DNA of 30,310 nucleotides from CAIJKW01 sp964443365 (GCA_964443365.1 CAYUCM010000005.1:1-30310); one strand, 5' to 3'; shown: positions 8,102 through 16,096, counted from the stretch's first letter. The notes: generated from the sequence alone by a model not told the origin. A program made the numbers and translations.

Positions 8102-8701
8102 ATGATAAGAAACAAAAACGTTGCGATATTTGCCGCAGTTATCACCACCCTTATGGGTAGCCTACAAGCTCAAGGTGACAAAAACAGCAAAAATTACAAC
8201 CCAAAAGAAGGATCCGAGTTTAAGCTTTGTGAAATTGCGGTCCGAGCGACCAAATATCACAAGACGGACCCGGACGCCGACTACAACACTAAGCGCGGGC
8301 TATCCTCAACAGGTATCAAGCTCCGTGAAGCACAAACAAAAGTGATTGGAACAGTCGCTACAAACCCCGAGGTAATTCCTGCTGGATCACTCGTCCTAGT
8401 CAAAACAAAGAATGGGGATGTTCTCCCCTATCTGAGCGTTGATGTGGGAGGTGCGGTGACAAGCACCAAGGCCTCAAGGAGGCTGGCAGAGAAAGAAAAC
8501 AGGCCTGTGGAATGGGCAAAGAGACCGGTGGTTGATTTGTATTCAAAGCAAAGCAGGGTGCATGATTGGACCAAGGTTATTGTGATTAAGGACGAGCTAC
8601 CAGACGGCCTCACAAGAACTGAAACAGCCAAACTCCTCAGTATGCGAATGAACATCAAACACTGGGAGAAACCGCTTTCGGAAGCTGTTCGCGCGCTGTA
8701 A
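8102..8701 (+). CDS. Secreted 3D-domain (double-psi beta-barrel) protein, probable cell-wall enzyme
   Basis: 199 aa with an N-terminal signal peptide (hydrophobic about 7-20, possible cleavage after LQA near 23) and a 3D domain like the C-terminal part of MltA/YocH-type murein lytic enzymes. The pattern ATKYH (49-53), GLSSTG (66-71), VIGTVATNPEVIPAGSLV (81-98), SVDVGGAV (112-119) and VVDLYS (143-148) matches the family scheme. Asp114 and Asp145 and an Asp of the 56-60 cluster are the candidate conserved Asp residues. I infer a peptidoglycan-active exported protein; the substrate is not shown. The gene is richer in G+C than its surroundings, sits alone between tRNA genes (a frequent integration context), and carries its own promoter and a very strong terminator. 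The ATG at 8102 is chosen because it starts the signal peptide; no Shine-Dalgarno is at the usual distance. Confidence 0.72.
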   Translation: MIRNKNVAIFAAVITTLMGSLQAQGDKNSKNYNPKEGSEFKLCEIAVRATKYHKTDPDADYNTKRGLSSTGIKLREAQTKVIGTVATNPEVIPAGSLVLVKTKNGDVLPYLSVDVGGAVTSTKASRRLAEKENRPVEWAKRPVVDLYSKQSRVHDWTKVIVIKDELPDGLTRTETAKLLSMRMNIKHWEKPLSEAVRAL

Positions 8702-8741
8702 AAAGCGTAGACCCAACGAACACCACACGAACTCCGCAACC

Positions 8742-8771
8742 AGAGCGGGGCGCACGCATGCGCCCCGCTCT
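8742..8771 (+). terminator. Strong intrinsic terminator of the 3D-domain gene
   Basis: A 13-bp perfect GC-rich stem, 8742-8754 with 8759-8771, closes a CGCA tetraloop and is followed by TCTTCGTAT. It lies 41 nt after the stop codon. Confidence 0.85.
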
Positions 8772-8785
8772 TCTTCGTATAAACA

Positions 8786-8814
8786 TTGTAATTATATTTA
8801 AAATTTGATATTAT
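8786..8814 (+). promoter_or_regulatory. Promoter of tRNA-Lys
   Basis: TTGTAA (8786-8791), 17-nt spacer, TATTAT (8809-8814). The predicted start is about 6 nt before the mature tRNA 5' end. Confidence 0.6.
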
Positions 8815-8826
8815 ATTCATCAATAT

Positions 8827-8899
8827 CCGCCCGTAGCTCAGTTGGTAGAGCAGTCGCCTCTTAAGCGAACGGTCGTAGGTTCAAATCCTACCGGGCGGA
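8827..8899 (+). tRNA. tRNA-Lys (anticodon CTT), CCA not encoded
   Basis: Acceptor CCGCCCG (8827-8833) pairs with CGGGCGG (8892-8898). D arm TAGCTCAGTTGGTAGAGC, anticodon loop CTCTTAA (CTT), T arm GTAGGTTCAAATCCTAC, discriminator A at 8899. The next bases are CAA instead of CCA, unlike the other five tRNAs here, so the CCA must be added enzymatically. A C at position 1 is also unusual. Confidence 0.93.
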
Positions 8900-8972
8900 C
8901 AAGGACGAAGACTTCATATATTTAACACTATGTGCTAATATACAAAAGTCAGAAATCCGATAGTAGAATAAT

Positions 8973-9057
8973 GGGCGAGTGGCGGAATTGGTATACGCGC
9001 TAGTCTTAGGAACTAGTTCCGTAAGGATTGAGGGTTCGAGTCCCTCCTCGCCCACCA
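8973..9057 (+). tRNA. tRNA-Leu (anticodon TAG), CCA encoded
   Basis: Acceptor GGGCGAG with CTCGCCC, anticodon stem CTAGT/ACTAG around CTTAGGA (TAG), long variable arm, T arm GAGGGTTCGAGTCCCTC, discriminator A and CCA at 9054-9057. Confidence 0.95.
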
Positions 9058-9060
9058 CTA

Positions 9061-9098
9061 AATCAAAAAACACCGAAGCGCTTCGGTGTTTTTTGATT
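9061..9098. terminator. Perfect palindromic bidirectional terminator
   Basis: A fully self-complementary 38-nt sequence (AATCAAAAAACACCGAAGCG and its complement) has an A-run on one side and a T-run on the other. It ends tRNA-Leu transcription on the plus strand and the pilin-like gene array on the minus strand. Confidence 0.85.
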
Positions 9099-9121
9099 AA
9101 TCACTTAATCTGAATTTCTGA

Positions 9122-9412
9122 TTATAATTTCTGAATATTGATTATTTCCCCCGTTGGACCACCCACCGTATTTGAAACTAATTGCATAATTCCAAATACA
9201 GAAAACATAATTGCAAAACCAATAATTCCCCAAATTATTCTACTTCTACCAGCCTCTCTTGCTTTTGGATCACCCGCTCCACGGATGTAAGAAATCAATC
9301 CCCACAAAAATACAACCATCGCTACTGCAAAAATTAATATAATCGCAGGATTGATTATGTGTTCATTAATTGCCTGTATCAATCTAGTAAGTTGAGTTGG
9401 AATTTTGGTCAT
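9122..9412 (-). CDS. T4SS pilin-like small membrane protein, copy 6
   Basis: 96 aa with two transmembrane helices (about 16-43 and 61-84) joined by a short charged loop (RGAGDPKAREAGRSR). The plan of helix, G-D-P/S-K-x-R-x-E loop and a WGIIGFAIM-type second helix is shared with the next three genes and fits the VirB2/TrbC-like family annotated as type IV secretion system pilin in CPR genomes. It is the last gene of the array, 8 nt after the neighbouring stop, and ends close to the palindromic terminator. Whether these form a pilus or a membrane pore is not shown by the sequence. Confidence 0.72.
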   Translation of the reverse strand: MTKIPTQLTRLIQAINEHIINPAIILIFAVAMVVFLWGLISYIRGAGDPKAREAGRSRIIWGIIGFAIMFSVFGIMQLVSNTVGGPTGEIINIQKL

Positions 9413-9420
9413 GAATTAAA

Positions 9421-9768
9421 TTATCTAAGTTGAATAGAACCACCTGTTGTTGGTATACCAGGTGCTGTTGGAATATTCTGATCCAAACTGAATGTACTTC
9501 TTAGAAGATTAACGAGTCCCCATACAGAAACCATCACAGCCAAACCAATAATTCCCCAAACAATATAACCTCTTGCCTCCTCTCTTTTTTCTGAATCCTT
9601 AGCAGAAAATACTAATCTAAAAATTCCCCAAAGGAAGAATAGAACCGTTAGACCAATAACGAATGGTATTAGTCTGTTTATAAAGTCTTGTGCTTGAACC
9701 AGAAGACCGTAAAGTCCACTGATTCCAGCGTTTGATACTTGTGCTGACAATTGTCCAGTAGTATTCAT
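9421..9768 (-). CDS. T4SS pilin-like small membrane protein, copy 5
   Basis: 115 aa. A short N-terminal polar segment, helix 1 (about 33-57, LIPFVIGLTVLFFLWGIF), the loop SAKDSEKREEARGY, helix 2 (about 70-90, VWGIIGLAVMVSVWGLVNLL), and a Pro/Thr/Gly-rich tail. Very similar to the copies at 9884 and 10181. It has a TATAAT box and leader hairpin of its own in the 115-nt gap upstream, so it can be transcribed apart from the upstream copies. Confidence 0.75.
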   Translation of the reverse strand: MNTTGQLSAQVSNAGISGLYGLLVQAQDFINRLIPFVIGLTVLFFLWGIFRLVFSAKDSEKREEARGYIVWGIIGLAVMVSVWGLVNLLRSTFSLDQNIPTAPGIPTTGGSIQLR

Positions 9769-9808
9769 AAATTAATGATATTAAATAATAAGCTTATTGT
9801 ATACAAGC

Positions 9809-9835
9809 GACTCGAAGTCACTTAATAACATTATA
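9809..9835 (-). promoter_or_regulatory. Internal promoter and leader hairpin in the pilin array
   Basis: TATAAT on the minus strand (9835-9830) is followed by a hairpin of about 8 bp (AAGTGACT / AGTCGCTT, one G-U pair) with a three-base loop UCG, about 40 nt before the ATG at 9768. This is the only gap above 100 nt inside the array. Confidence 0.5.
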
Positions 9836-9883
9836 CCTTAATAATCAATAAGAGAGAAACTTGTTTGCAATAAAATTGTGGAT

Positions 9884-10171
9884 TTAAATAGAATATCTAT
9901 TTGGAAATTCTGGAATTACAGTTCTGGGTGTACCAAAATTAAATGTCGATAGTAGTAAATTAACGAGACCCCATATGGAAACCATCACCGCAAGAGCAAT
10001 TAAACCCCAAACAATATACCCCTTTGCCTCAGCTCTCTCTTTTGAATCCTTGCCATAAAAAATTAATTTAAAAATTCCCCAAATGAAGAAAAGTAATGTT
10101 AGGGTAATAATGAAGGCAGAAAGCCCATTCATGAATCTCAAAAACATTATAAATAATCCTGGTATATCCAT
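9884..10171 (-). CDS. T4SS pilin-like small membrane protein, copy 4
   Basis: 95 aa. Helix 1 (about 5-35, ending FFIWGIFKLIF), loop YGKDSKERAEAKGY, helix 2 (IVWGLIALAVMVSIWGLVNLLL), and a short tail with TFNFGTPRTVIPEFPNR. Nearly the same second helix as copy 5, so the two arose by duplication. The start lies 9 nt after the stop of copy 3. Confidence 0.75.
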   Translation of the reverse strand: MDIPGLFIMFLRFMNGLSAFIITLTLLFFIWGIFKLIFYGKDSKERAEAKGYIVWGLIALAVMVSIWGLVNLLLSTFNFGTPRTVIPEFPNRYSI

Positions 10172-10180
10172 ATTTTTATA

Positions 10181-10501
10181 TTATCGAAGTTGAGGAACAA
10201 TTAAACCGTTTGAGAAAAATGTTGATGTTAAAATAGCTACCAAGCTCCATACAGAAATCATCACAGCAAGACCTATAATTCCATAAGTTATATAACCAAT
10301 TCCCTCTTGTCTCTTTTTACTATCCCCAGCCGCAGTTACCGTTTTAAAAACTCCCCACAAAAAGAACATTAGGGCTAAGGCAATAATAAAAGGAACAATA
10401 TAAAACCTAATCATATCCACAAGCCTTGAAACTAGGCCACCAAAATCCCTCGCTCCTGTAAGACTACCAACTTGTGCTAATGCAATTTTAATTTCAAACA
10501 T
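10181..10501 (-). CDS. T4SS pilin-like small membrane protein, copy 3
   Basis: 106 aa. N-terminal segment MFEIKIALAQVGSL (possibly a short signal-like start), helix 1 (about 31-55, FYIVPFIIALALMFFLWGVF), loop AAGDSKKRQEGIGY, helix 2 (ITYGIIGLAVMISVWSLVAIL), short tail. The loop pattern of Asp-Ser-Lys, basic residue, Glu is the shared signature of copies 3 to 6. It follows the gene at 10532 with a 30-nt gap and no clear promoter of its own, so co-transcription is likely. Confidence 0.75.
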   Translation of the reverse strand: MFEIKIALAQVGSLTGARDFGGLVSRLVDMIRFYIVPFIIALALMFFLWGVFKTVTAAGDSKKRQEGIGYITYGIIGLAVMISVWSLVAILTSTFFSNGLIVPQLR

Positions 10502-10531
10502 ATTTTTATTTTTAACGAATAATTACACGGT

Positions 10532-10906
10532 CTACATTCCACCTCCAACCTCAGTTATTGTATTTATAACTACATACTTTATTGCCTGAGCGCCGAATAT
10601 TATCGCAATACCAATAACCACATAAAGCAACATCTTTCTGGCCTTATCTATTTCAGCTGGTTTATCCCCATTCATAACGAATTTAAGACCTGCTAAGATT
10701 ATATAAATTACAGAAAGTATTCCCGCTATATACTGAACAGATACAAGAATTATATCTAACACACCCTCAATTGTGTTTATATTTCCAAGTGGATTACATA
10801 TTTTACCACCACTAGGATCACATGCAGTAAGTCCAACAGAATAACTTCCTAAAAACAATACGGCGATAAACAATCCTAATCCCAAATTTAAAATAATATT
10901 TTTCAT
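10532..10906 (-). CDS. TrbC/VirB2-like pilin precursor with signal peptide, copy 2
   Basis: The open frame extends to 10984, but the ATG at 10906 is preferred: it gives MKN followed by a typical signal peptide (LGLGLFIAVLFLGSYSVGLTACD) and avoids overlap with the upstream gene, which ends at 10917. The resulting 124 aa have a signal sequence, a short Cys-containing segment (DPSGGKICNP), two transmembrane helices (about 47-73 and 88-112) and the loop NGDKPAEIDKARKM. This is the classical VirB2/TrbC layout and the most canonical member of the array. Confidence 0.75.
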   Translation of the reverse strand: MKNIILNLGLGLFIAVLFLGSYSVGLTACDPSGGKICNPLGNINTIEGVLDIILVSVQYIAGILSVIYIILAGLKFVMNGDKPAEIDKARKMLLYVVIGIAIIFGAQAIKYVVINTITEVGGGM

Positions 10907-10916
10907 TTTTATTTTG

Positions 10917-11234
10917 TTATGAACCAATAACATCTTGATAAAATCCCGAATCAACTCCAAGTTGTTGCAATATAAAGTAAACAATTAACCAACCGCATAA
11001 TGTATATATTAATCCCCAAACCATTTTTATTAACATATCCTTAACCTTTTTAACCTTACCAGTATCTCCTCCAGAAGTTAAATACAAAAATCCTGCATAT
11101 ATCAAAACTATCACAAATAGCAATCCAATAATATATACAGCATATTGAACAAAAACATTGATGAACTCCATCACTTCACTGAAGCCACATTCCTGTTTTG
11201 TACACTTTCGAAGAATTTCTGCTGGTGATCTCAT
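10917..11234 (-). CDS. Small two-helix pilin-like membrane protein, copy 1 of the array
   Basis: 105 aa. A polar N-terminus with two Cys (KCTKQECGF), helix 1 (about 27-53), loop TSGGDTGKVKKVKDM, helix 2 (about 68-91) and a short acidic tail. More diverged than the later copies but with the same GGD-T/S-K loop and length. TGATATAAT on the minus strand (11249-11241) ends exactly 6 nt before the ATG, predicting a leaderless transcript that leads the array. Confidence 0.75.
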   Translation of the reverse strand: MRSPAEILRKCTKQECGFSEVMEFINVFVQYAVYIIGLLFVIVLIYAGFLYLTSGGDTGKVKKVKDMLIKMVWGLIYTLCGWLIVYFILQQLGVDSGFYQDVIGS

Positions 11235-11255
11235 AATAGTATTATATCATTTATT

Positions 11256-12590
11256 TTATAAAGAATTAACAACATCTGAAGCAGAACCGCCTGAAATCAA
11301 TCTCAAGAGTTTTTGATTCAGAATATTTCTAGCCTCACTACTTGTAACCTTTCCTGTCGTTATTGTATCAATCATTTCTCTGAAAATATAATCTGTAGCG
11401 ACAGGATTTGGATCCAACCAAGTTTTTGACTGAATAGCCGCCTTAATAAATACATCCGTATAAGTATTATCTCCCGATGAGGTTACCAGCAAATCTCTTC
11501 TTGCGGATGGTAAATTTACAAGCTTAATCAAAGCCAATTGAGTCTCGTTAGAAACCAATTTGGTCATCACATTAAATGCCGCGGCTTGATTTTTAGACTG
11601 CTTAACAAGTGCGATTGCATTAATTTTTGCATATCCAACAGCTGGGCGATTTTCCACTTTTGGAATTGCTGAAACATCAAAATTTAGATTTGGATTTTTT
11701 CTTTGTAGTATTGGATATTCGCTCGCATATCCAAAATACATCGCTAATTTATTTGCAACAAAAACATCCCTAGATTTAGACAATGATTTATTCCAAGAAT
11801 ATCTTTCATTATTTGGATCTGAAAATGAAGTGTAGAATGACACACTTTGATCAAGCGTATTAACTCCATCAATTGTAGAAGTAATGTCAGCTACTGAATC
11901 ATATCTTTTTGTATCAGAATTATAACGAATTAATGAATTCTCACCCTGTAGCATCAAATTAACAAAAATTTCCTTTGAGTGATCAATATTCACAGATTCA
12001 CCAAGCGCAACTCCTGATTTAATAATTTCTGACTTATCAGTTCTTTGTGTTAATTTAATAATTTGCGAAGACAGCTCATTCCATGTCTTAGGAGGAAGCA
12101 CTATTCCCGCATCTGTAAACATTGTTTTATTCCAATATGTTACAAGGGGATCAACATAAAAAGGTAGCGCATAGATTCCATCCTGCATAACAAAGATATT
12201 AGCAGAATCTATGAACGTATCTGTAAAAACTCTTTGTGGAACATTCTTAAAAGAAAGTGGTTGTAATTTACTTTTCCATGAAAACAATTTTGAATCGTCA
12301 ATAATTACCAAATCAGGTCCAGTTCCTTCAGCAAGAGCGTTTACAAATTCTGATTCAAAAGTATCCTCATTTTTTTGAATATATGTTATATCTAATGTTT
12401 TCTTTTGTGGATCAATTGTTGCCAATAGATTTTTCATATCATCTTCAGGCATAACACCCCAAATTATTGCCTTAGATGCAATATTTTTTGAAGCAGAATT
12501 GTACGAAGCAAAAACAATAACTCCAATAACCGCTGCAAGTATGAAAACTCCTATTAAAATTATTTGAAAAGGGCTCGATGATTTATTCAT
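11256..12590 (-). CDS. Extracellular solute-binding protein, family 1 (ABC-type), membrane-anchored
   Basis: 444 aa. One N-terminal membrane anchor (about 9-29; no lipobox Cys), then a periplasmic-binding-protein fold: IWGVMPEDD, the GTGPDLVIIDD segment, YALPFYVDPLVTYWNKTMF (typical of sugar/oligosaccharide binders), PKTWNEL, and a C-terminal lobe with AAAFNVMTKLVS. The ligand cannot be told. No permease or ATPase gene is adjacent, so it may act with a distant transporter or as a surface receptor; it lies 21 nt upstream of the pilin array. TATAAT on the minus strand (12602-12597) is 6 nt before the ATG, i.e. leaderless. Confidence 0.85.
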   Translation of the reverse strand: MNKSSSPFQIILIGVFILAAVIGVIVFASYNSASKNIASKAIIWGVMPEDDMKNLLATIDPQKKTLDITYIQKNEDTFESEFVNALAEGTGPDLVIIDDSKLFSWKSKLQPLSFKNVPQRVFTDTFIDSANIFVMQDGIYALPFYVDPLVTYWNKTMFTDAGIVLPPKTWNELSSQIIKLTQRTDKSEIIKSGVALGESVNIDHSKEIFVNLMLQGENSLIRYNSDTKRYDSVADITSTIDGVNTLDQSVSFYTSFSDPNNERYSWNKSLSKSRDVFVANKLAMYFGYASEYPILQRKNPNLNFDVSAIPKVENRPAVGYAKINAIALVKQSKNQAAAFNVMTKLVSNETQLALIKLVNLPSARRDLLVTSSGDNTYTDVFIKAAIQSKTWLDPNPVATDYIFREMIDTITTGKVTSSEARNILNQKLLRLISGGSASDVVNSL

Positions 12591-12604
12591 ATAAATATTA
12601 TAAC

Positions 12605-13138
12605 CTAAACTTTGAATTTAAACACTAAACCATAGTGAAAATCTCCAGCATCAAATTCTTTTTCCAAACTCATTCCTTCTTTTTCAAACCACTTAATAAC
12701 ATACTCTTTTGGAATTATACAATCTGGATGCGGACCCAGGTTATTAAAAGAATCCACCCAATCCACAACTCCAATCTTACCTTTTTTCTTAAGAATTCTA
12801 ACCGCTTCTTTAACTACCCTATCTGGATGATTACAAACGAATAATGTATTTGCCAGTATTACCCTATCAACACTTTCATTTAAAAGACCTGAGCCTTTTG
12901 ATGTCTCAATATCGCCATGCAACACATCAATATTTTTATATTTCAAAACGCGCGCCTCATTTGCAATTCTTGTTAGTAAGTCATTTCTGGTATCAATTGC
13001 AAAAACTCTTCCATAAGGTCCAACCTTTTGCGCTAGAGCAAAAGTATAAAATCCAGCTCCAGCGTCAAAGTCTGCGACGATCATGCCTTCTGCTACATGC
13101 ATGTCATGCAAAGTTTTTTGTGGTTTAACAAAACTCAT
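12605..13138 (-). CDS. Class I SAM-dependent methyltransferase
   Basis: 177 aa. Motif I VADFDAGAGFYTF (21-33) has the DxGxG glycine loop. An acidic residue follows strand 2 (VFAIDTR), then HGDIE, then the motif DRVILANTLFVCNHPDRVVKEAVRILKKKGKIGVVDW of UbiE-like enzymes. The substrate is unknown; the short length means there is little beyond the Rossmann core. TGATATAAT on the minus strand (13153-13145) is 6 nt before the ATG (leaderless). The solute-binding protein gene follows with 14 nt between stop and start, and that small gap holds its own -10 box. Confidence 0.85.
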   Translation of the reverse strand: MSFVKPQKTLHDMHVAEGMIVADFDAGAGFYTFALAQKVGPYGRVFAIDTRNDLLTRIANEARVLKYKNIDVLHGDIETSKGSGLLNESVDRVILANTLFVCNHPDRVVKEAVRILKKKGKIGVVDWVDSFNNLGPHPDCIIPKEYVIKWFEKEGMSLEKEFDAGDFHYGLVFKFKV

Positions 13139-13207
13139 GTGAATATTATATCAACAAAAACGCTAATTCACTAACAAAATTGTGAACATGAGCAATCGAT
13201 CTTTAAA

Positions 13208-15676
13208 TTACAGACAAATCAATGATGCCAAACTGTCTCCTTCTCGTAATTTCATAATTCTAACACCTTGTGTATCACGTCCCAAAGCAGGAACCTCTTT
13301 AAGATCACATCTTATAACTTGGCTTTTCTTAGAAATTGCAACAAGCTCTTCCAATTCTGCTGTTAGTATTTTAGCAGAAATCAAATTACCAGTTTTATCA
13401 GTCACTTTAACAGTTTTAATTCCACTTCCACCTCGTCCTTGTACTTTATATTCTTTAATTGCAGTTTTCTTTCCAAAACCATTTGACGACATAACCATCA
13501 CAAATGCATCCGTTACATCCTTTGCAACAGTATCAGCACCAACAACAGACTCGCCCTTGTCCAATTTCATAACCCTAACACCTCCGGCCGCGCGCCCCAT
13601 CTCTCTAACGTCCCCCTCGTCAAAACGTATAGATTGTCCATCAGAAGCAACAACCATAACAGAATCTTTCTTTTCCACAAAAGAAGCGGAAACCAATTCA
13701 TCTCCCGCATCCAATTTAATAGCAATAATTCCACTTCTTCTAACATCCAAGAAACTTTCAACACCAACCTTCTTTCCTGTTCCCTGCTTTGTAACCAAGA
13801 ACAAACTAAGCCCACTACCTTTTTTAATTTCTTTAGGCATTGGCAATACAGATGTTACCTTTTCTCCATCAGCAAGAGATAAGAAGTTCATAATAGATTT
13901 ACCACGAGTAGCACGCTTTCCCTCTGGAATATCGTACATTTTAATTTGATACGCCTTACCCTTATCAGTAAAGAACAACAAATCACTGTGTGTTGTTGTG
14001 GTAATTAAATGCGTAATAAAATCTTCTTCTTTTGTATCCAAATCAACCACACCAACCCCTCCTCTTTTTTGTTTTCTATATTCATCAGGATCAGTTCTCT
14101 TAATATATCCTCCTGCAGTTAGAACCAATACACTTTCCTCATCAGGAATCACATCCTCTATTGAAAAGTTTTTTGCGGCGTGCTTTATGATTTTTGTTCT
14201 TCTATCATCTCCAAAACGCTCTCTTATATCGCCAAGCTCATCTTTAATAATTTGCAAAACTCTTTTTGGATTTTTAAGAATATCTTCACACTCCTTAATA
14301 AATGCTTGAATCGCCTTTAATTCATCCTCAATTTTCTTTCTTTCAAGACCTGCCAACTTTTGCAATTTCATTTCCAAAATAGCTGTTGCTTGTCTATCTG
14401 AGAACTTAAATTCCTTCATCAAATTTGCATGAGCTGTTGGAGTATCTTTTGATGCTTTAATAGTTTTAATTATGGCATCAATATGATCCAGCGCCTTTTT
14501 AAGTCCAAGCAAGATATGCTCTCTGTCTTTTGCTTCTGCCAAATCAAATTCTGTTCTTCTTCTTATAACCTCTTTTCTATGCTTAATAAATTCTTCAAGA
14601 CATGTTTTTAACGATAATGTCTGTGGCACACCTTCAATAAGTGCCACCATATTATAGTGGAAGGTTTGCTCAAGTTGAGTGTGTTTATACAGAAAATTCA
14701 AAATATTTTGAGGATAACTTCCACTCTTAAGTTCAATCACAACTCTTATATCTTTTGTCGATTCATCACGCAAATCTTTAATTCCTTCAAGCTTTTTCTC
14801 ACGAACCAAATCTGCAATTGATTCAATAAGTGTTGATTTGTTAACACGATACGGAATTGAAGTAATAATTATTTTTGATTGCCCAGCTTTTTCTTCTATT
14901 ATTTCTGCTTCTCCTCTAACTAATACACCTCCTCTACCATGAATATAAGCAGAAGCAATATCTTTTTCTCCATAAGCAATTCCTCCTAGTGGAAAATCAG
15001 GACCTTTAACAAATTTTAATAGATCTTCTGATGTTGCGTCTGAATTATCCACCAAATAATTAGTAGCATCTACAATTTCTCTCAGGTTGTGAGGTGGAAA
15101 GTTTGTTGCCATACCGACAGCAATACCCAACACTCCATTCAATAATAAGTTTGGAACACCTGTTGGCAAAACGGTTGGCTCTTTTGCTGTACCGTCATAG
15201 TTTGGAGTAAAATTAACTGTTTGTTTACCTATATCTCTCAAAAGTTCAGATGATAGACGAGACATTTTTGCCTCAGTATAACGTTGAGCAGCTGCAGGGT
15301 CGCCATCAACTGTACCAAAGTTTCCTTGACCTATAATCAATGGATAACGCATAGAAAAATCTTGAGCCATATTCACCAACGATTGATAAATAGCAGCATC
15401 TCCGTGTGGGTGATAATTACCCATAACATCTCCAACCACTTTTGCAGACTTTACAGTTTTTGCAGAGGCGGTTAATCGCATATTATGCATGGCATACAAA
15501 ATACGTCTGTGTACAGGCTTAAGTCCATCTCTAATATCAGGAAGAGCACGATCAGTAATAACAGACATGGCATAGTCAATGTATGACTTTCTCATTTCTA
15601 CTGTCAGATTTCTATCTTGTATTTTATCTGAATTTACAGCCGCAACTTCAATTTCTTTCTCTACTTTTTTTGCCAT
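13208..15676 (-). CDS. gyrA: DNA gyrase subunit A
   Basis: 822 aa type IIA topoisomerase breakage-reunion subunit. Winged-helix region with GDVMGNYHPHGD (82-93), catalytic Tyr133 in AAAQRYTEAKMS, tower and coiled coil (about 340-490), and a C-terminal beta-pinwheel with repeated strands (GYIKRT, GKAYQIK, GFGKKT, SQVIRC). A near-GyrA box QKRGGVG at about 550 favours GyrA over ParC. In the quinolone pocket the residues equivalent to E. coli Ser83 and Asp87 are Ala94 and Gln98. gyrB is not in the window. The start ATG is 33 nt after the stop of the upstream membrane-protein gene, so an operon with it and the MBL-fold gene is likely. Confidence 0.95.
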   Translation of the reverse strand: MAKKVEKEIEVAAVNSDKIQDRNLTVEMRKSYIDYAMSVITDRALPDIRDGLKPVHRRILYAMHNMRLTASAKTVKSAKVVGDVMGNYHPHGDAAIYQSLVNMAQDFSMRYPLIIGQGNFGTVDGDPAAAQRYTEAKMSRLSSELLRDIGKQTVNFTPNYDGTAKEPTVLPTGVPNLLLNGVLGIAVGMATNFPPHNLREIVDATNYLVDNSDATSEDLLKFVKGPDFPLGGIAYGEKDIASAYIHGRGGVLVRGEAEIIEEKAGQSKIIITSIPYRVNKSTLIESIADLVREKKLEGIKDLRDESTKDIRVVIELKSGSYPQNILNFLYKHTQLEQTFHYNMVALIEGVPQTLSLKTCLEEFIKHRKEVIRRRTEFDLAEAKDREHILLGLKKALDHIDAIIKTIKASKDTPTAHANLMKEFKFSDRQATAILEMKLQKLAGLERKKIEDELKAIQAFIKECEDILKNPKRVLQIIKDELGDIRERFGDDRRTKIIKHAAKNFSIEDVIPDEESVLVLTAGGYIKRTDPDEYRKQKRGGVGVVDLDTKEEDFITHLITTTTHSDLLFFTDKGKAYQIKMYDIPEGKRATRGKSIMNFLSLADGEKVTSVLPMPKEIKKGSGLSLFLVTKQGTGKKVGVESFLDVRRSGIIAIKLDAGDELVSASFVEKKDSVMVVASDGQSIRFDEGDVREMGRAAGGVRVMKLDKGESVVGADTVAKDVTDAFVMVMSSNGFGKKTAIKEYKVQGRGGSGIKTVKVTDKTGNLISAKILTAELEELVAISKKSQVIRCDLKEVPALGRDTQGVRIMKLREGDSLASLICL

Positions 15677-15709
15677 GATTGTTCTTTGATTTAAAATTTA
15701 ATAATTTAA

Positions 15710-16096
15710 CTATTCATTTGGTACGATAACTGAATTTGAAACAGTATCAACACCCTGAAGACTATCCTGATATGTATCAACTTGATTCCAATCATCTCCA
15801 GATTCAACAATTACACCATTTGACGAAGATGCTTGCATTGAATTCACACTCTTTTCATCTGATGAAAAAATATTTTTAACAGCATCAGTTGCTCCAGTTT
15901 TAATAACAGAAGCGGGTGAAATATCCTTAACTTCAGAAATGGTTTCTTGCGCAACCTGACTGCCGTTTAGGGTTAATGCAGACAAGGCCCAAACAGAAGC
16001 TATTAAAAGAGTTACAAAAACTGAAACTGTCATTGAGTAAGTTTTTTTGTAAGAATTAGATTTCTGTTGAATTTTTTCTATGTGTTTTGTCAACAT
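15710..16096 (-). CDS. Single-pass membrane protein of unknown function
   Basis: 128 aa. A basic N-terminus (residues 1-20), one transmembrane helix (about 22-43, MTVSVFVTLLIASVWALSAL), then an outside-facing Ser/Asp/Val-rich tail without recognisable domain. Positive charges before the helix predict N-in topology with the low-complexity tail outside. It lies between the MBL-fold gene (14-nt gap) and gyrA (33-nt gap) on the same strand, so probably in their transcript. Not recognised as a named family. Confidence 0.7.
   Translation of the reverse strand: MLTKHIEKIQQKSNSYKKTYSMTVSVFVTLLIASVWALSALTLNGSQVAQETISEVKDISPASVIKTGATDAVKNIFSSDEKSVNSMQASSSNGVIVESGDDWNQVDTYQDSLQGVDTVSNSVIVPNE

Noticed and set aside
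10907..10984. Extended N-terminus of pilin copy 2
   Set aside because: It overlaps the preceding gene and hides the signal peptide that begins at the ATG at 10906.
13182..13949. 255-codon plus-strand ORF opposite gyrA
   Set aside because: Antisense shadow of the GyrA C-terminal domain; Ser/Thr/Pro-rich low-complexity product.
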